A DNA stretch of 64,000 nucleotides. It comes from Paraburkholderia madseniana. GTDB lineage: Bacteria > Pseudomonadota > Gammaproteobacteria > Burkholderiales > Burkholderiaceae. The notes under the pieces are model-generated. The model had not been told where the DNA came from, did no database searches, and saw only the letters and a list, made by a program, of their open reading frames with translations. Shown piece by piece: positions 16,070-25,030 of this stretch. The stretch covers positions 1 to 64,000 of the forward strand of contig NZ_VOSW01000060.1 of NCBI RefSeq assembly GCF_009690905.1, in the 5' to 3' direction. Within the stretch, counting starts at the first letter, position 1; each line of letters begins with the position of its first letter. The position numbers were made by a program, and so were the translations under genes.

Positions 16070-19000
16070 ATGACATTCACCGATCTCTTTATCCGGCGGC
16101 CCGTGCTTGCATCGGTCGTCAGCCTGTTGATTCTCGTGCTCGGACTGCGCTCGCTGGCCACCTTGAAGGTCAGCCAGTATCCGCAAACCGAAAACGCCGT
16201 CGTGACGATCAGCACGGCCTACTATGGGGCGAACGCCGACACCATCGCCGGTTTCATCACGCAGCCGCTCGAGGCGGCGATTGCTCAGGCGCAAGGCATC
16301 GACTATATGTCTTCGACGAGCAGCACTGGCGTGTCGACCATTACCGCCACACTGCGGCTGAACTACGACGCGAACCGCGCGCTGACCGAGATCAACACGC
16401 AGATCGGCTCGGTGCGCAACCAGTTGCCGCCGCAGGCGCAGCAGCCGGTGCTGACGGTACAAACCGGGCAGACCACCGACGCGATGTACATGGGTTTCTA
16501 CAGCGACGTGCTGCCGAGCAACAACGTCACGGATTATCTGCTGCGCGTCATCAAGCCCAAGCTCGATTCGATCGAAGGCGTGCAGACGGCGGAAATCCTC
16601 GGCGGACGGCAGTTCGCGTTACGCGCGTGGCTTGATTCCACACGGCTCGCTGCGCACGGCGTAACGGCAAGCGACGTCTTCACGGCGCTCGGCAACAACA
16701 ACTACCTCGCGACACTCGGCACGACGAAGGGGCAAATGGTCAGCGTCGACCTGAACGCGGGCACGGACCTGCATACCGTCGCCGACTTCAAGCAACTCGT
16801 CATCAAGCAGAAAAACGGCGCGATCGTGCGCCTCGAAGACGTCGCGAACGTCGTGCTCGGCGCCGACAGCTACGACTTCAACGTCGCGTTCAGCGGCAAG
16901 CGTTCGGTGTTCATCGGCATCAAGGTGGCGCCGGACGCCAACATCCTCGATGTCGCCAAACGCGTGAAGGCCGTGTTTCCCGGGCTGCAGAAGCAGTTTC
17001 CAACCGGCATGACGGGGGAGATCGTTTATGACGCCACCGATTTCGTCAACACGGCGATCGTCGAGGTGATCAAGACGCTGGTCGAGGCGCTGCTGATCGT
17101 CACGGCGGTGATTTTCCTGTTCCTCGGCAGCTTCCGCGCGGTCATCGTGCCGCTGATCGCGATGCCGTTATCGCTCATCGGCACGTTCTTCGTGATGCAG
17201 TTGCTCGGCTATTCGATCAATCTGCTGACACTGCTCGCGCTCGTGCTCGCGATCGGGCTCGTCGTGGACGACGCGATCATCGTCGTCGAAAACGTCGATC
17301 GTCACATGAAGGAGGAAGGCAAGGCGCCTTTCGATGCCGCACTGATCGCCGCGCGCGAACTCGGCGGACCAATTCTCGCGATGACTGTCGTGCTGATCGC
17401 CGTGTATGTGCCGATCGGTTTTCAGGGTGGCCTGACGGGCGCCCTCTTCACCGAGTTCGCCTTTTCGCTCGCCGGCGCGGTGACGGTGTCCGGTGTAATC
17501 GCGCTGACGTTGTCGCCGATGATGTGCTCGCGCTTCTTCCGTGCGGACCAGGAGTCCGGGCGCTTCGCGCGTTTCGTCGACCGCCAGTTCGAACGCGTCC
17601 ATCGTGGCTATAGCCGCCTGTTGCACGCGACGCTCGACACCTGGCCCGTGTTCACCGTGATGGGCGCGCTGCTGCTCTGCGGCACGGTCTACCTGTTCAT
17701 GACCTCGAAATCGGAGCTCGCGCCGCAGGAGGATCAGGGGATCGTCCTGTCGCAGATCCAGGGACCGCCGAACGCGACCATTCAGCAGATGCAGATGTAC
17801 GCGGACCAGGTGTTCGATATCTCCAAGGCGCTGCCTGAATACGCGCAGATGTTCCAGCTCACGGGCGCGCCGACACTCAACCAGGGGATCGGCGGTGTGC
17901 TGTTCAAGACATGGGATCAGCGCAGCAAGGGCGCGACCGCCTTGCAGCAGGAATTGCAACAGAAATGGAATCAGATTTCAGGTGCGCGCGTCGCGGCGTT
18001 CCAGTTTCCGCCGCTGCCGGGCTCGCAGGGCTTGCCGGTGCAATTCGTCATCAGCACGACCGAGCCGTTCGAGAACCTCAACGAAGTTTCACAGGCAGTC
18101 CTGCAAAAAGCCCGCGAGAGTGGGATGTTTTTCTTCGTCGACAGCGATCTCAAGCTCGACAAGCCGGAAGCCACGCTCGTCGTCGACCGCGACAAGGTCG
18201 CCTCCCTTGGGCTCTCGCAGAGCGACGTCGGGCAAGCGCTCGGTTCGGCGCTAGGGGGCGGCTATGTCAACTACTTCTCGATCGCCGGGCGCTCTTACAA
18301 GGTGATTCCGCAGGTCCTGCAGACCGACCGCCTGAATCCTTCGCAGGTGCTCGATTACTACCTGCGTACGCCGGACGGCAGCGTCATGCCGGCTTCGACG
18401 ATTGCACATCTCGAACACAACGTCGTGCCGGAATCGATCAACCACTTCCAGCAACTCAACTCGGCGACGATCTCAGGCGTGATCGTGCCGGGCGTGTCGC
18501 AAGGCGAGGTGCTCGATTTTCTGCGCAAGACCACCACCCAGGTCGCACCGGCAGGCTATGCAGCGGACTACTCGGGCCAGTCGCGGCAGTTCGTGCAGGA
18601 ATCGGGCGGCTTCGTCATCACACTGCTGCTCGCCACGATCATCGTGTTCCTTGCGCTGGCGGCGCAATTCGAAAGTTTCCGTGACCCGATCGTGATCCTG
18701 GTTTCGGTGCCGATGGCGCTGTTCGGTGCGCTCATCTTCATCAACATCGGCTTGACGACGCTGAACATCTACACGCAGGTCGGGCTCGTCACGCTGATGG
18801 GGCTCGTCAGCAAACACGGCATCCTGATCGTCCAGTTCGCCAACGAACTGCAACACGCCGGCAAGTCGAAGCGCGAAGCGCTGGAAGAAGCGGCGGCCGT
18901 GCGGCTACGCCCGATTCTGATGACCACCGCGGCGATGGTGCTCGGCGTCGTGCCACTCGTGTTCGCTTCGGGAGCAGGCGCCGCGGGCCGCAATGCGATG

Positions 19001-19123
19001 GGGCTCGTGATCTTCACGGGGCTGTCGATCGGCACCCTTTTTACTTTGTTCGTGGTGCCTGCGATGTATATGTTCCTCGCCGCCGACCATCATCGGGACG
19101 CTGCCTCGCAGGAGGCGAGTTAG
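16070..19123 (+). CDS. RND multidrug efflux permease (HAE-1 family)
   Basis: A 1017-residue inner-membrane proton/drug antiporter of the AcrB superfamily. It opens with FTDLFIRRPVLASVVSLLI, the standard first helix, and carries the helix-4 proton-relay motif GLVVDDAIIVVENVDRH with paired aspartates. The porter-domain motif VVPESINHFQQLNSATISG and the late helices around VGLVTLMGLVSKHGILIVQFANE are also present. Length and motifs fit HAE-1 drug pumps rather than heavy-metal (CusA) pumps. It starts 12 bp after the adaptor stop. Substrates cannot be read from sequence; no TetR/MarR regulator is adjacent, but an IclR gene follows. Confidence 0.92.
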   Translation: MTFTDLFIRRPVLASVVSLLILVLGLRSLATLKVSQYPQTENAVVTISTAYYGANADTIAGFITQPLEAAIAQAQGIDYMSSTSSTGVSTITATLRLNYDANRALTEINTQIGSVRNQLPPQAQQPVLTVQTGQTTDAMYMGFYSDVLPSNNVTDYLLRVIKPKLDSIEGVQTAEILGGRQFALRAWLDSTRLAAHGVTASDVFTALGNNNYLATLGTTKGQMVSVDLNAGTDLHTVADFKQLVIKQKNGAIVRLEDVANVVLGADSYDFNVAFSGKRSVFIGIKVAPDANILDVAKRVKAVFPGLQKQFPTGMTGEIVYDATDFVNTAIVEVIKTLVEALLIVTAVIFLFLGSFRAVIVPLIAMPLSLIGTFFVMQLLGYSINLLTLLALVLAIGLVVDDAIIVVENVDRHMKEEGKAPFDAALIAARELGGPILAMTVVLIAVYVPIGFQGGLTGALFTEFAFSLAGAVTVSGVIALTLSPMMCSRFFRADQESGRFARFVDRQFERVHRGYSRLLHATLDTWPVFTVMGALLLCGTVYLFMTSKSELAPQEDQGIVLSQIQGPPNATIQQMQMYADQVFDISKALPEYAQMFQLTGAPTLNQGIGGVLFKTWDQRSKGATALQQELQQKWNQISGARVAAFQFPPLPGSQGLPVQFVISTTEPFENLNEVSQAVLQKARESGMFFFVDSDLKLDKPEATLVVDRDKVASLGLSQSDVGQALGSALGGGYVNYFSIAGRSYKVIPQVLQTDRLNPSQVLDYYLRTPDGSVMPASTIAHLEHNVVPESINHFQQLNSATISGVIVPGVSQGEVLDFLRKTTTQVAPAGYAADYSGQSRQFVQESGGFVITLLLATIIVFLALAAQFESFRDPIVILVSVPMALFGALIFINIGLTTLNIYTQVGLVTLMGLVSKHGILIVQFANELQHAGKSKREALEEAAAVRLRPILMTTAAMVLGVVPLVFASGAGAAGRNAMGLVIFTGLSIGTLFTLFVVPAMYMFLAADHHRDAASQEAS

Positions 19124-19337
19124 CGTTTAACCCGCCTTCCAAGCCTACGAATTATTTATAATCAATGGCTTAGCCACTAGGCGCAAGGCAGATTTCACTC
19201 GCGGCGCCCTAGGGGCAAAAGCGGGCAAAGTTGGCGAAACAGAAGGCTTAAGCTATCGTCACGCCTTTGCACCGCATCGCGCCGGCTGAAACGCGCGAAC
19301 GCTACACGCCCTTCTTCGAACGCATCTTTCAAGGTCC

Positions 19338-20162
19338 ATGAGCAAAGCCCTGCCACCGCCTTCTGCCGTTCCTGTCAGCGCCGAACCGGCCGCGGACAAA
19401 CCGGGCGACTCGTATGTGCAGTCGTTCGCGCGAGGCCTCTCGGTGATTCGCGCGTTCAATGCCACCCGCCCAGAACAGACGCTCACTGACGTCGCCGCCG
19501 CCACCGGCCTGACACGCGCCGGCGCACGCCGCATTCTGCTGACCCTGCAGACGCTCGGCTACGTGGAGGCCGAAGGTCGCCTGTTCCGCCTCACGCCGAA
19601 GATTCTCGACCTGGGTTTCGCGTATCTGACCTCGATGCCGTTCTGGAATCTCGCCGAACCGGTGATGGAAAATCTGTCGTCGCAGGTTCACGAGAGTTGC
19701 TCGGCGGCCGTACTCGACCGCACCGAGATCGTCTACGTGCTGCGCGTGCCGACGCACAAGATCATGACCATCAACCTGTCGATCGGCAGCCGCTTGCCGG
19801 CGTATTGCACGTCGATGGGCCGTGTGCTGCTGTCCGCGCTCGACGACGACACGCTCGAAGCGACCCTGAGTTCGACGCCGCTCTATGCGCATACGCCGCG
19901 CACGGTGACCGACAAGGAGGAGCTGAAAAAGCTGATCGCGCAGGTGCGCCGCCAGGGATGGGCGATCGTCGACCAGGAGCTGGAAGGCGGTCTGATTTCG
20001 CTGTCCGCACCGATTCGCAACCGCCAGGGGCGCGTGATCGCGGCGATGAACATCAGCGGCAATGCTCAGCGCAATTCAGCCAAGCAGATGGTGAAGGCGT
20101 TTCTGGAGCCGCTGCAGCAGGCCGCGCAGACGGTCTCGGAGATGGTGGCGCGGCGCGGTTGA
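19338..20162 (+). CDS. IclR-family regulator, PcaR/PobR type
   Basis: A 274-residue IclR regulator with an N-terminal winged helix (about 25-90, SYVQSFARGLSVIRAFNATR...) and a C-terminal effector domain ending in NISGNAQRNSAKQMVKAFL. The SFARGLxVIRAF opening and 'LTDVAAATGLTRAGARRILLTL' are typical of the beta-ketoadipate-pathway subgroup (PcaR/PcaU/PobR). It may control pcaF 13 kb away or the upstream RND operon; neither is shown. The ATG has a short AAGG site. A 214-bp gap separates it from the RND permease gene, so it probably has its own promoter. Confidence 0.85.
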   Translation: MSKALPPPSAVPVSAEPAADKPGDSYVQSFARGLSVIRAFNATRPEQTLTDVAAATGLTRAGARRILLTLQTLGYVEAEGRLFRLTPKILDLGFAYLTSMPFWNLAEPVMENLSSQVHESCSAAVLDRTEIVYVLRVPTHKIMTINLSIGSRLPAYCTSMGRVLLSALDDDTLEATLSSTPLYAHTPRTVTDKEELKKLIAQVRRQGWAIVDQELEGGLISLSAPIRNRQGRVIAAMNISGNAQRNSAKQMVKAFLEPLQQAAQTVSEMVARRG

Positions 20163-20276
20163 TTGCGATTGATTGCGGTTGAGCGCGATTGAGTACACGA
20201 AGGTGCCTCGAAAGGCGCGCGTTTCTCGCATGCGCGCCCATTGCGCCTGAGGCCCCTCGTTAACAACCCGGGCCCC

Positions 20277-21467
20277 TCACTGCCCCAGATACCGCTCCAC
20301 CAGGCGCGTCCAGAATGCGGCGCCGACCGGCAGATTGCGGTCGTTGAAGTCGTAATGGGGGTTGTGCACCATGCAGCCGTCTTCGCCCGCCCCGTTGCCG
20401 ATCCGCAGGAATGTACCGGGCCGTTTTTGCAGCATGAAGGCGAAATCTTCGCTGCCCATCAAGATGTCGGTCTGCTCGATCACCTTGTCGTCGCCAACCA
20501 GTTCACGCGCCACCTGCACCGCGAAGTCCGTTTCGGCATCCGAATTGATCACCACCGGATAGCCTTCGATATACTCCACCACCGCCTTGCCGCCATAGCT
20601 CGCGGCCTGGCTTTCGGCGAGTTCGGTAATGCGTTTTTTCAGCAGCGTGCGCACTTCGGGGCTGAACGAGCGCACGCTCAATTCCAGTCGCGCGCTGCTT
20701 GAAATCACGTTGTTCGCGGTGCCCGCATGCATCGAGCCGACCGTCACCACCGCCGGCTGCGACGGGTCGACGTTACGCGCCACGATGGTCTGCAAGGCCA
20801 TCACGATGCTCGCCGCCACCACTACCGGATCGACCGTGAGATGCGGACGCGCCGCATGGCCGCCGACGCCTTCGATCGTGATGATCGCCTTGTCGCCCGC
20901 CGACATGAACGGCCCCTTGCGGAACAGCATCACGCCCGGTTCCTCGCCCGGATGATTGTGCAGACCGAACACGGCATCGCACGGAAAGCGCTCGAACAGG
21001 CCGTCGTTAATCATCTTCATCGCGCCGCTGTCGATGCCGCTTTCTTCGGCCGGCTGGAAGTACAGATGCACGGTGCCCGAGAAATTGCGCGTGGCGGCAA
21101 GGTGCTGCGCGGCGCCGAGCAGCATCGTCGTGTGGCCGTCGTGGCCGCATGCGTGCATCTTGCCGTGCGTGCCGCTCGCATACGGCAGACCGGTTTGTTC
21201 GATGATCGGCAGCGCATCCATGTCGGCGCGAATGCCGATGCTGCGCGTGCCGTTGCCCACCTTCAGCGTACCCACCACGCCGGTTTGACCGACCCCGCGC
21301 GTGACCTGCCAGCCCCATTGTTCGAGCTTCTCCGCCACCAGTGCGCCCGTTTGGACTTCCTCGTAGGCCAATTCCGGATGGTGATGGATGTGATGGCGGA
21401 TCTCGCGCAGGCTCTCGGTTGCAGGCGCCAGGTCGGACACTTCGGTAAAACGCGCGGCTTCGCTCAT
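20277..21467 (-). CDS. M20-family amidohydrolase (hippurate/N-acyl-amino-acid hydrolase type)
   Basis: A 396-residue M20D metallopeptidase that would release an amino acid from an N-acyl or indole conjugate. The metal-binding cluster MHACGHDGHTTML contains the Cys and His ligands. The 'PAEESGIDSGAMKMI' segment carries the catalytic Glu, GLHNHP follows, and the dimerisation (lid) domain starts near GVGGHAARPH. MGSEDFAFML near the C-terminus is typical of HipO/carboxypeptidase Ss1-like enzymes. ATG 21467 has GGAGC upstream. It is a monocistronic gene converging on the IclR gene and has a perfect palindrome in its promoter region. Confidence 0.88.
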   Translation of the reverse strand: MSEAARFTEVSDLAPATESLREIRHHIHHHPELAYEEVQTGALVAEKLEQWGWQVTRGVGQTGVVGTLKVGNGTRSIGIRADMDALPIIEQTGLPYASGTHGKMHACGHDGHTTMLLGAAQHLAATRNFSGTVHLYFQPAEESGIDSGAMKMINDGLFERFPCDAVFGLHNHPGEEPGVMLFRKGPFMSAGDKAIITIEGVGGHAARPHLTVDPVVVAASIVMALQTIVARNVDPSQPAVVTVGSMHAGTANNVISSSARLELSVRSFSPEVRTLLKKRITELAESQAASYGGKAVVEYIEGYPVVINSDAETDFAVQVARELVGDDKVIEQTDILMGSEDFAFMLQKRPGTFLRIGNGAGEDGCMVHNPHYDFNDRNLPVGAAFWTRLVERYLGQ

Positions 21468-21529
21468 CTATCGCTCCATGGAATTCACGCCGCATGACGC
21501 GGCAAACAGACGAGCACTATAGCCACGCC

Positions 21530-21547
21530 ATCTTGTTCGAACAAGAT
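21530..21547. promoter_or_regulatory. Perfect 18-bp palindrome in the M20 hydrolase promoter
   Basis: ATCTTGTTCGAACAAGAT is fully self-complementary. It lies 63 bp upstream of the M20 gene. On the - strand a TATAGT box occurs 17 bases after its TTGTTC, so a bound dimer would cover the -35 region. A 12-bp perfect inverted repeat, AATTCACGCCGC (21482-21493) and GCGGCGTGAATT (21570-21581), encloses the palindrome. Confidence 0.55.
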
Positions 21548-21666
21548 ACTGTTTTTTGAGCATCATCTCGCGGCGTGAATTGCTGCCGACTCCAGCGGTG
21601 CTGCAGTTCGTGTCGTGTTTGCAGGAAGCGACCCGGGAGCGCATGGCGGCGGCCGGGTAGTCGAGC

Positions 21667-22248
21667 CTAGCGAACGTGGGGAGCGTGGGAAACGTGGCGA
21701 ATATCGCCCTCCGCCTGCAAAAAAGCGATCAGCGCGTGCCCCGCGTCTTCCAGTGCCCCGGAGTTATCGATCGTCGTGCACCGAAGCCCTTGCGGCAATG
21801 AAAACGGTGCCCGTCGTGCAAGCCTGGCCGCGACCTGTTCCGCCGACTCACGCGCCCGCGCGCCGAGCCGTGCTTCGAGAATATGCGGCGCGGCGTCCAC
21901 ATGCACGACTTCCGTGTGCGGATAACGCGCCAACGTATGCGGCAAATGCTGACGCGACCCGTTGACGACGACCGTGCAACCGCGCGCAAGCCATGCATCG
22001 AGCTCGATACCGATGCCGTAACGCAGTGAGTGGCTCGACCATTCGAGCGCGAACAGACCGAGCACCGAACGCGCCGCGAATTCTTCGACGCTCAACGCAA
22101 CGTGCTCTTCACCGTTGCCGCTCGGCCGCGTGATGTAGCGATGCGCAAACAGAATCGGCTCTCCCATCAGGCGGCTGCGCGCAAAACCCAGCAATGAATC
22201 CTTGCCCGCGCCGGACGGCCCCATTACATAAATCAAACGACCTGCCAT
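21667..22248 (-). CDS. phnN: Ribose 1,5-bisphosphokinase
   Basis: A 193-residue P-loop kinase that phosphorylates ribose 1,5-bisphosphate to PRPP, the last step of phosphonate ribosyl recycling. The Walker A motif GPSGAGKDS occupies residues 10-18, and 'HRYITRP' with a guanylate-kinase-like fold follows. ATG 22248 is chosen because GAGGTGA overlaps the end of the preceding gene just upstream; the longer frame overlaps that gene extensively. It is the last gene of a leftward trio with phnF and the DUF1045 gene. Confidence 0.9.
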   Translation of the reverse strand: MAGRLIYVMGPSGAGKDSLLGFARSRLMGEPILFAHRYITRPSGNGEEHVALSVEEFAARSVLGLFALEWSSHSLRYGIGIELDAWLARGCTVVVNGSRQHLPHTLARYPHTEVVHVDAAPHILEARLGARARESAEQVAARLARRAPFSLPQGLRCTTIDNSGALEDAGHALIAFLQAEGDIRHVSHAPHVR

Positions 22249-22250
22249 TG

Positions 22251-22997
22251 TTATTTCACCTCGCGGGTCTGAAACGGCACGCGCTGCCATAGGACGAACG
22301 GCTCACCAGGCGCGGGTTCGACAAAGAGCGCCGCGTGATCGATAACGAGCGGCCCGAGCGCGGGTGTTTGCGCCTGCCACCACGCAACCAGCGTTGCGCG
22401 CTCGTCGGTATTGGCGAGAGAACTGGACAGCGTCATGTGAAAACGGAATTCGTCGAAGACGTACGGATAACCCCATTCGATCAGCAGCGCACGTTGCCGT
22501 TCACTCAATGGCGCGGCGAGACGGCGCGAGAGATCGGCCGCGGAGGGTCTCGCGCGCAGTGCATCGAGCGAGCGCAGTGCACTTGCGGCAACAGCGCCAA
22601 TGTTTGCTTCGCCGTTCTGATCCGCGGGACGCAGCGCCACAAAATCGCCGAGTGTCGCGGCTTCGACCGGCAACGCGAATGGGTTTTGCGTATGCGCCCA
22701 TTGACGCGTCGCTTCCAGCACATCGTGTTGAGTCACGCCTTCAACGAGACGAAACGGCGCGACCAGCGTGCCGTGCCACCCATAGCGACGCGGGGCTTCG
22801 GTTAGCTCCGCCAGCGGACGCGTCAAGCCTTCCGGCTGGGGCGCCGCACAGCGCTCGCCGCTTTCCGCGTCACGCTCCAACCACGCCGAACCGGCGCGCC
22901 ACCATGCCGACTCGCGCGACGGCGCGTAATAGACCGCGAACCGCGCGCCGGTGCTCCATTCGACCTGATCGCCGGTGTTCCCCACCACGGCGCTCAT
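22251..22997 (-). CDS. DUF1045 phosphonate-operon protein, 2H phosphoesterase-like
   Basis: A 248-residue protein of the DUF1045 family that regularly accompanies C-P lyase operons. It carries the two H-x-T-[LV] motifs of the 2H phosphoesterase superfamily: His75-Gly-Thr77-Leu in YGWHGTLVAPF and His187-Met-Thr189-Leu in FRFHMTLSSSL. 2H enzymes open cyclic or 2',3'-phosphodiesters. No phnP is present here, so this protein may open the 5-phosphoribosyl 1,2-cyclic phosphate made by PhnJ; that is inference. It overlaps phnF by four bases and is followed after 2 bp by phnN. Confidence 0.85.
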   Translation of the reverse strand: MSAVVGNTGDQVEWSTGARFAVYYAPSRESAWWRAGSAWLERDAESGERCAAPQPEGLTRPLAELTEAPRRYGWHGTLVAPFRLVEGVTQHDVLEATRQWAHTQNPFALPVEAATLGDFVALRPADQNGEANIGAVAASALRSLDALRARPSAADLSRRLAAPLSERQRALLIEWGYPYVFDEFRFHMTLSSSLANTDERATLVAWWQAQTPALGPLVIDHAALFVEPAPGEPFVLWQRVPFQTREVK

Positions 22998-23752
22998 ACT
23001 TCGTGCTCCACCAGCAACTGCACACGGTCCGCCGCAAAATGCGTGAAACCGTATTTAATCGGTGTGCCTTCCAGATCGACGTCGACGTTTTCGACCCACA
23101 ACACCGGTTGCTGGCGGTTGATATTCAAACGCCGCGCTACTTCCGGCTCAGGCAACACGCTGCCGATACGGCTCCACTTACGCAGATAGTCGGTCACGCC
23201 CAATTCGGCCATCGCCTTGGTAATGCCGCCGGTACGCTCCAGCACTTCCGGCAAGTCTGGAAAACGCGCGGCCGGATACCAGTTGCGCGCGAACGTGAGC
23301 GGCACGCCATCCGATTCGTGCAACGTCTCGATCCGGTAGACCGAGGCGCCCGCCCGCAAGCTGAGCGCCTTCGCGACATTCGGCTCGGCCTTCACGCGCG
23401 CGGCCGACAACATCGTGCCCGCCGCCGCATGATGCTGCTGTCGCAAGTTTTCTGTAAACCGCGTGCGCCGACCGATCGTATAGTCGATCGCGCCGGGCTG
23501 CACGAAGGTGCCACGTCCCTGCTCGACGCTGACGAGGCCCAATGCGGCAAGACCGAGCATGGCGCGGCGCACGGTATGCCGGTTCACGTCGAAGCGTTTG
23601 GCCAGTTCGCCCTCGCTCGGCAAACGGCCGTCTTCGCCAAAGCCGCTCGCTGCAATTTCCGCTGCCAGAATCTGTTCGATCTGCCGCCAGACGGCAACGC
23701 CCGCGCCGCGTTCGAGCAGCGTGCCCGGCGTCGCGTTGTCGTTCGATGTCAT
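22994..23752 (-). CDS. phnF: GntR/HutC-family regulator of phosphonate genes
   Basis: A 252-residue HutC-type regulator with an N-terminal winged helix (about 18-85, LPSEGELAKRFDVNRHTVRRA) and a C-terminal UTRA ligand domain (about 105-245, ending YGFTHFAADRVQLLVE). It is divergent from phnG, and a perfect palindrome of HutC type lies between them. It probably represses both arms and responds to phosphonate or a ribosyl phosphonate intermediate. Translation is coupled to the DUF1045 gene by an ATGA overlap. Confidence 0.9.
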   Translation of the reverse strand: MTSNDNATPGTLLERGAGVAVWRQIEQILAAEIAASGFGEDGRLPSEGELAKRFDVNRHTVRRAMLGLAALGLVSVEQGRGTFVQPGAIDYTIGRRTRFTENLRQQHHAAAGTMLSAARVKAEPNVAKALSLRAGASVYRIETLHESDGVPLTFARNWYPAARFPDLPEVLERTGGITKAMAELGVTDYLRKWSRIGSVLPEPEVARRLNINRQQPVLWVENVDVDLEGTPIKYGFTHFAADRVQLLVEHEV

Positions 23753-23866
23753 GGAGCTGTCATTCCCTTGGGTTCAAATATTCGCTATGCCATGCATTGT
23801 AGTGCGCAAGCCGTGATGGAAATGTGAAACGGTGACCATGCACAGCAACACCCGGCCAGCATACCC

Positions 23867-23886
23867 CTAAACGTCTAGACGTTTAG
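23867..23886. promoter_or_regulatory. Candidate PhnF operator
   Basis: CTAAACGTCTAGACGTTTAG is a perfect 20-bp palindrome between the divergent phnF and phnG starts. Its centre GTCTAGAC matches the GT-N-TA-N-AC core known for HutC-subfamily GntR regulators. It lies 48 bp before the phnG start and 115 bp before the phnF start, so one dimer could control both directions. Confidence 0.7.
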
Positions 23887-23933
23887 ATGAATAGATGCTT
23901 AAATGTCCACTCGCTGGATCAACAGGAATTTCG

Positions 23934-24419
23934 ATGAGTGCCACTTCCGCCTCGCCTTCCTCCGCCACGCGGCGCGCATGGATGGCCGTGCTGGCCCGCA
24001 CCCCGCGCGCCGATCTCGAAGCCGCGCTGCAACGCGCGCTGCAAGGCGTTCCACCCCCTGCTTACGACTGGCTGCGGCCACCCGAAATCGGCCTCGCGAT
24101 GGTGCGCGGCCGCGTCGGCGGCAGCGGCGACCCGTTCAATCTCGGCGAGGCCACCGTCACGCGCGCCACGTTGCGTTTGCGCGTCACGGGTGACGCAGCC
24201 GCAGCCGTCGGCGTAGCGTGCCATCTGGGCCGCGACCGCCGCCGCGCCGAACTGGCAGCGCTTGCCGATGCGTTGCTGCAAATGCCCGAACATCACACCG
24301 CCTTGCACCAGCAATTGATCGCGCCGTTTGCCGAACAGCAAGCCGCGCAACGCGCCGAACGCAGACAGGACGCCGCAGCCACACGCGTCGAATTCTTTAC
24401 GATGGTCAGAGGCGACTGA
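23934..24419 (+). CDS. phnG: C-P lyase core subunit PhnG
   Basis: A 161-residue subunit of the PhnGHIJ core complex that, with PhnI, PhnH and PhnL, couples phosphonate to ATP-derived ribose. Recognisable features are RRAWMAVLARTPRADLEAAL near the N-terminus, RPPEIGLAMVRGRVGGSGDPFNLGE in the middle and RVEFFTMVRGD at the C-terminus. ATG 23934 has AGGAA 7 bases upstream; a longer frame starts before the operator-proximal region and is unlikely. Its stop codon overlaps the phnH start (TGATG). Confidence 0.92.
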   Translation: MSATSASPSSATRRAWMAVLARTPRADLEAALQRALQGVPPPAYDWLRPPEIGLAMVRGRVGGSGDPFNLGEATVTRATLRLRVTGDAAAAVGVACHLGRDRRRAELAALADALLQMPEHHTALHQQLIAPFAEQQAAQRAERRQDAAATRVEFFTMVRGD

Positions 24420-25030
24420 TGGAAAACTCGCAGATTGCATTGTCTACCTTGACACCCGGTTTCGCAGACCCGGTCCACGACACCCAGGCGGTATTCCGCA
24501 CGCTGCTCGACGCACTGTCGCGCCCGGGCACGGTGGGCGTCGTCGAAAAAGGCTTGCCGGAGGTGCGGGCCACTCGCGCCGCGCTCGCCGCTTTCGCCGC
24601 GCTGCTGACCCTGTGCGACTACGCCACGCCCGTATGGCTCGCGCAGCCCGATACGGCGCTGGGCTCGGCGCTGCGCTTTCATACCGGCGCGCCGCTCGTC
24701 GACGAACCGGGACTTGCGGCCTTCGCCTATATCCACGACGCAAGCGCAATGCCGGCGCTGGAAAGCTTTGCACTCGGCGAAGCGGAATCGCCTGAGCACT
24801 CGGTGACCTTGCTGATCCGCGTCGAAGCGTTGACAGGTGGCGCACCGATCGTGCTCAGCGGTCCCGGCATTCAGCACACCACGACGATTGCGCCGATCGG
24901 TCTGCCCGAGCACTTCTGGCGCGAACGCGCCGCCCTCGCGCCGCTCTTTCCGTGCGGTATCGATTGTTATCTCGTCTGCGACAGCACGTTGATCGGCCTG
25001 CCGCGCACAACTCAAGCGAAGGTGAACTGA
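24419..25030 (+). CDS. phnH: C-P lyase core subunit PhnH
   Basis: A 203-residue subunit of the carbon-phosphorus lyase core complex. The N-terminal FADPVHDTQAVFRTLLDALSRPG motif and the C-terminal FPCGIDCYLVC are typical of PhnH. The translation start is fixed by overlap: the phnG TGA and phnH ATG share one base (TGATG at 24417-24421). The stop likewise overlaps the phnI ATG. PhnH is structural in the complex and binds no cofactor that can be identified here. Confidence 0.92.
   Translation: MENSQIALSTLTPGFADPVHDTQAVFRTLLDALSRPGTVGVVEKGLPEVRATRAALAAFAALLTLCDYATPVWLAQPDTALGSALRFHTGAPLVDEPGLAAFAYIHDASAMPALESFALGEAESPEHSVTLLIRVEALTGGAPIVLSGPGIQHTTTIAPIGLPEHFWRERAALAPLFPCGIDCYLVCDSTLIGLPRTTQAKVN

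Noticed and set aside
15257..16462. A 401-codon - strand frame
   Set aside because: Lies opposite the RND adaptor and permease genes, which have unmistakable family motifs; shadow frame.
20160..20195. Short GATTGCG/GATTGAG reiterations after the IclR gene
   Set aside because: Only three imperfect copies over 35 bp, without symmetry; likely chance or minor slippage.
22364..23827. A 487-codon + strand frame
   Set aside because: Antisense to phnF and the DUF1045 gene; composition is arginine/histidine-rich noise with no motif or ribosome site.
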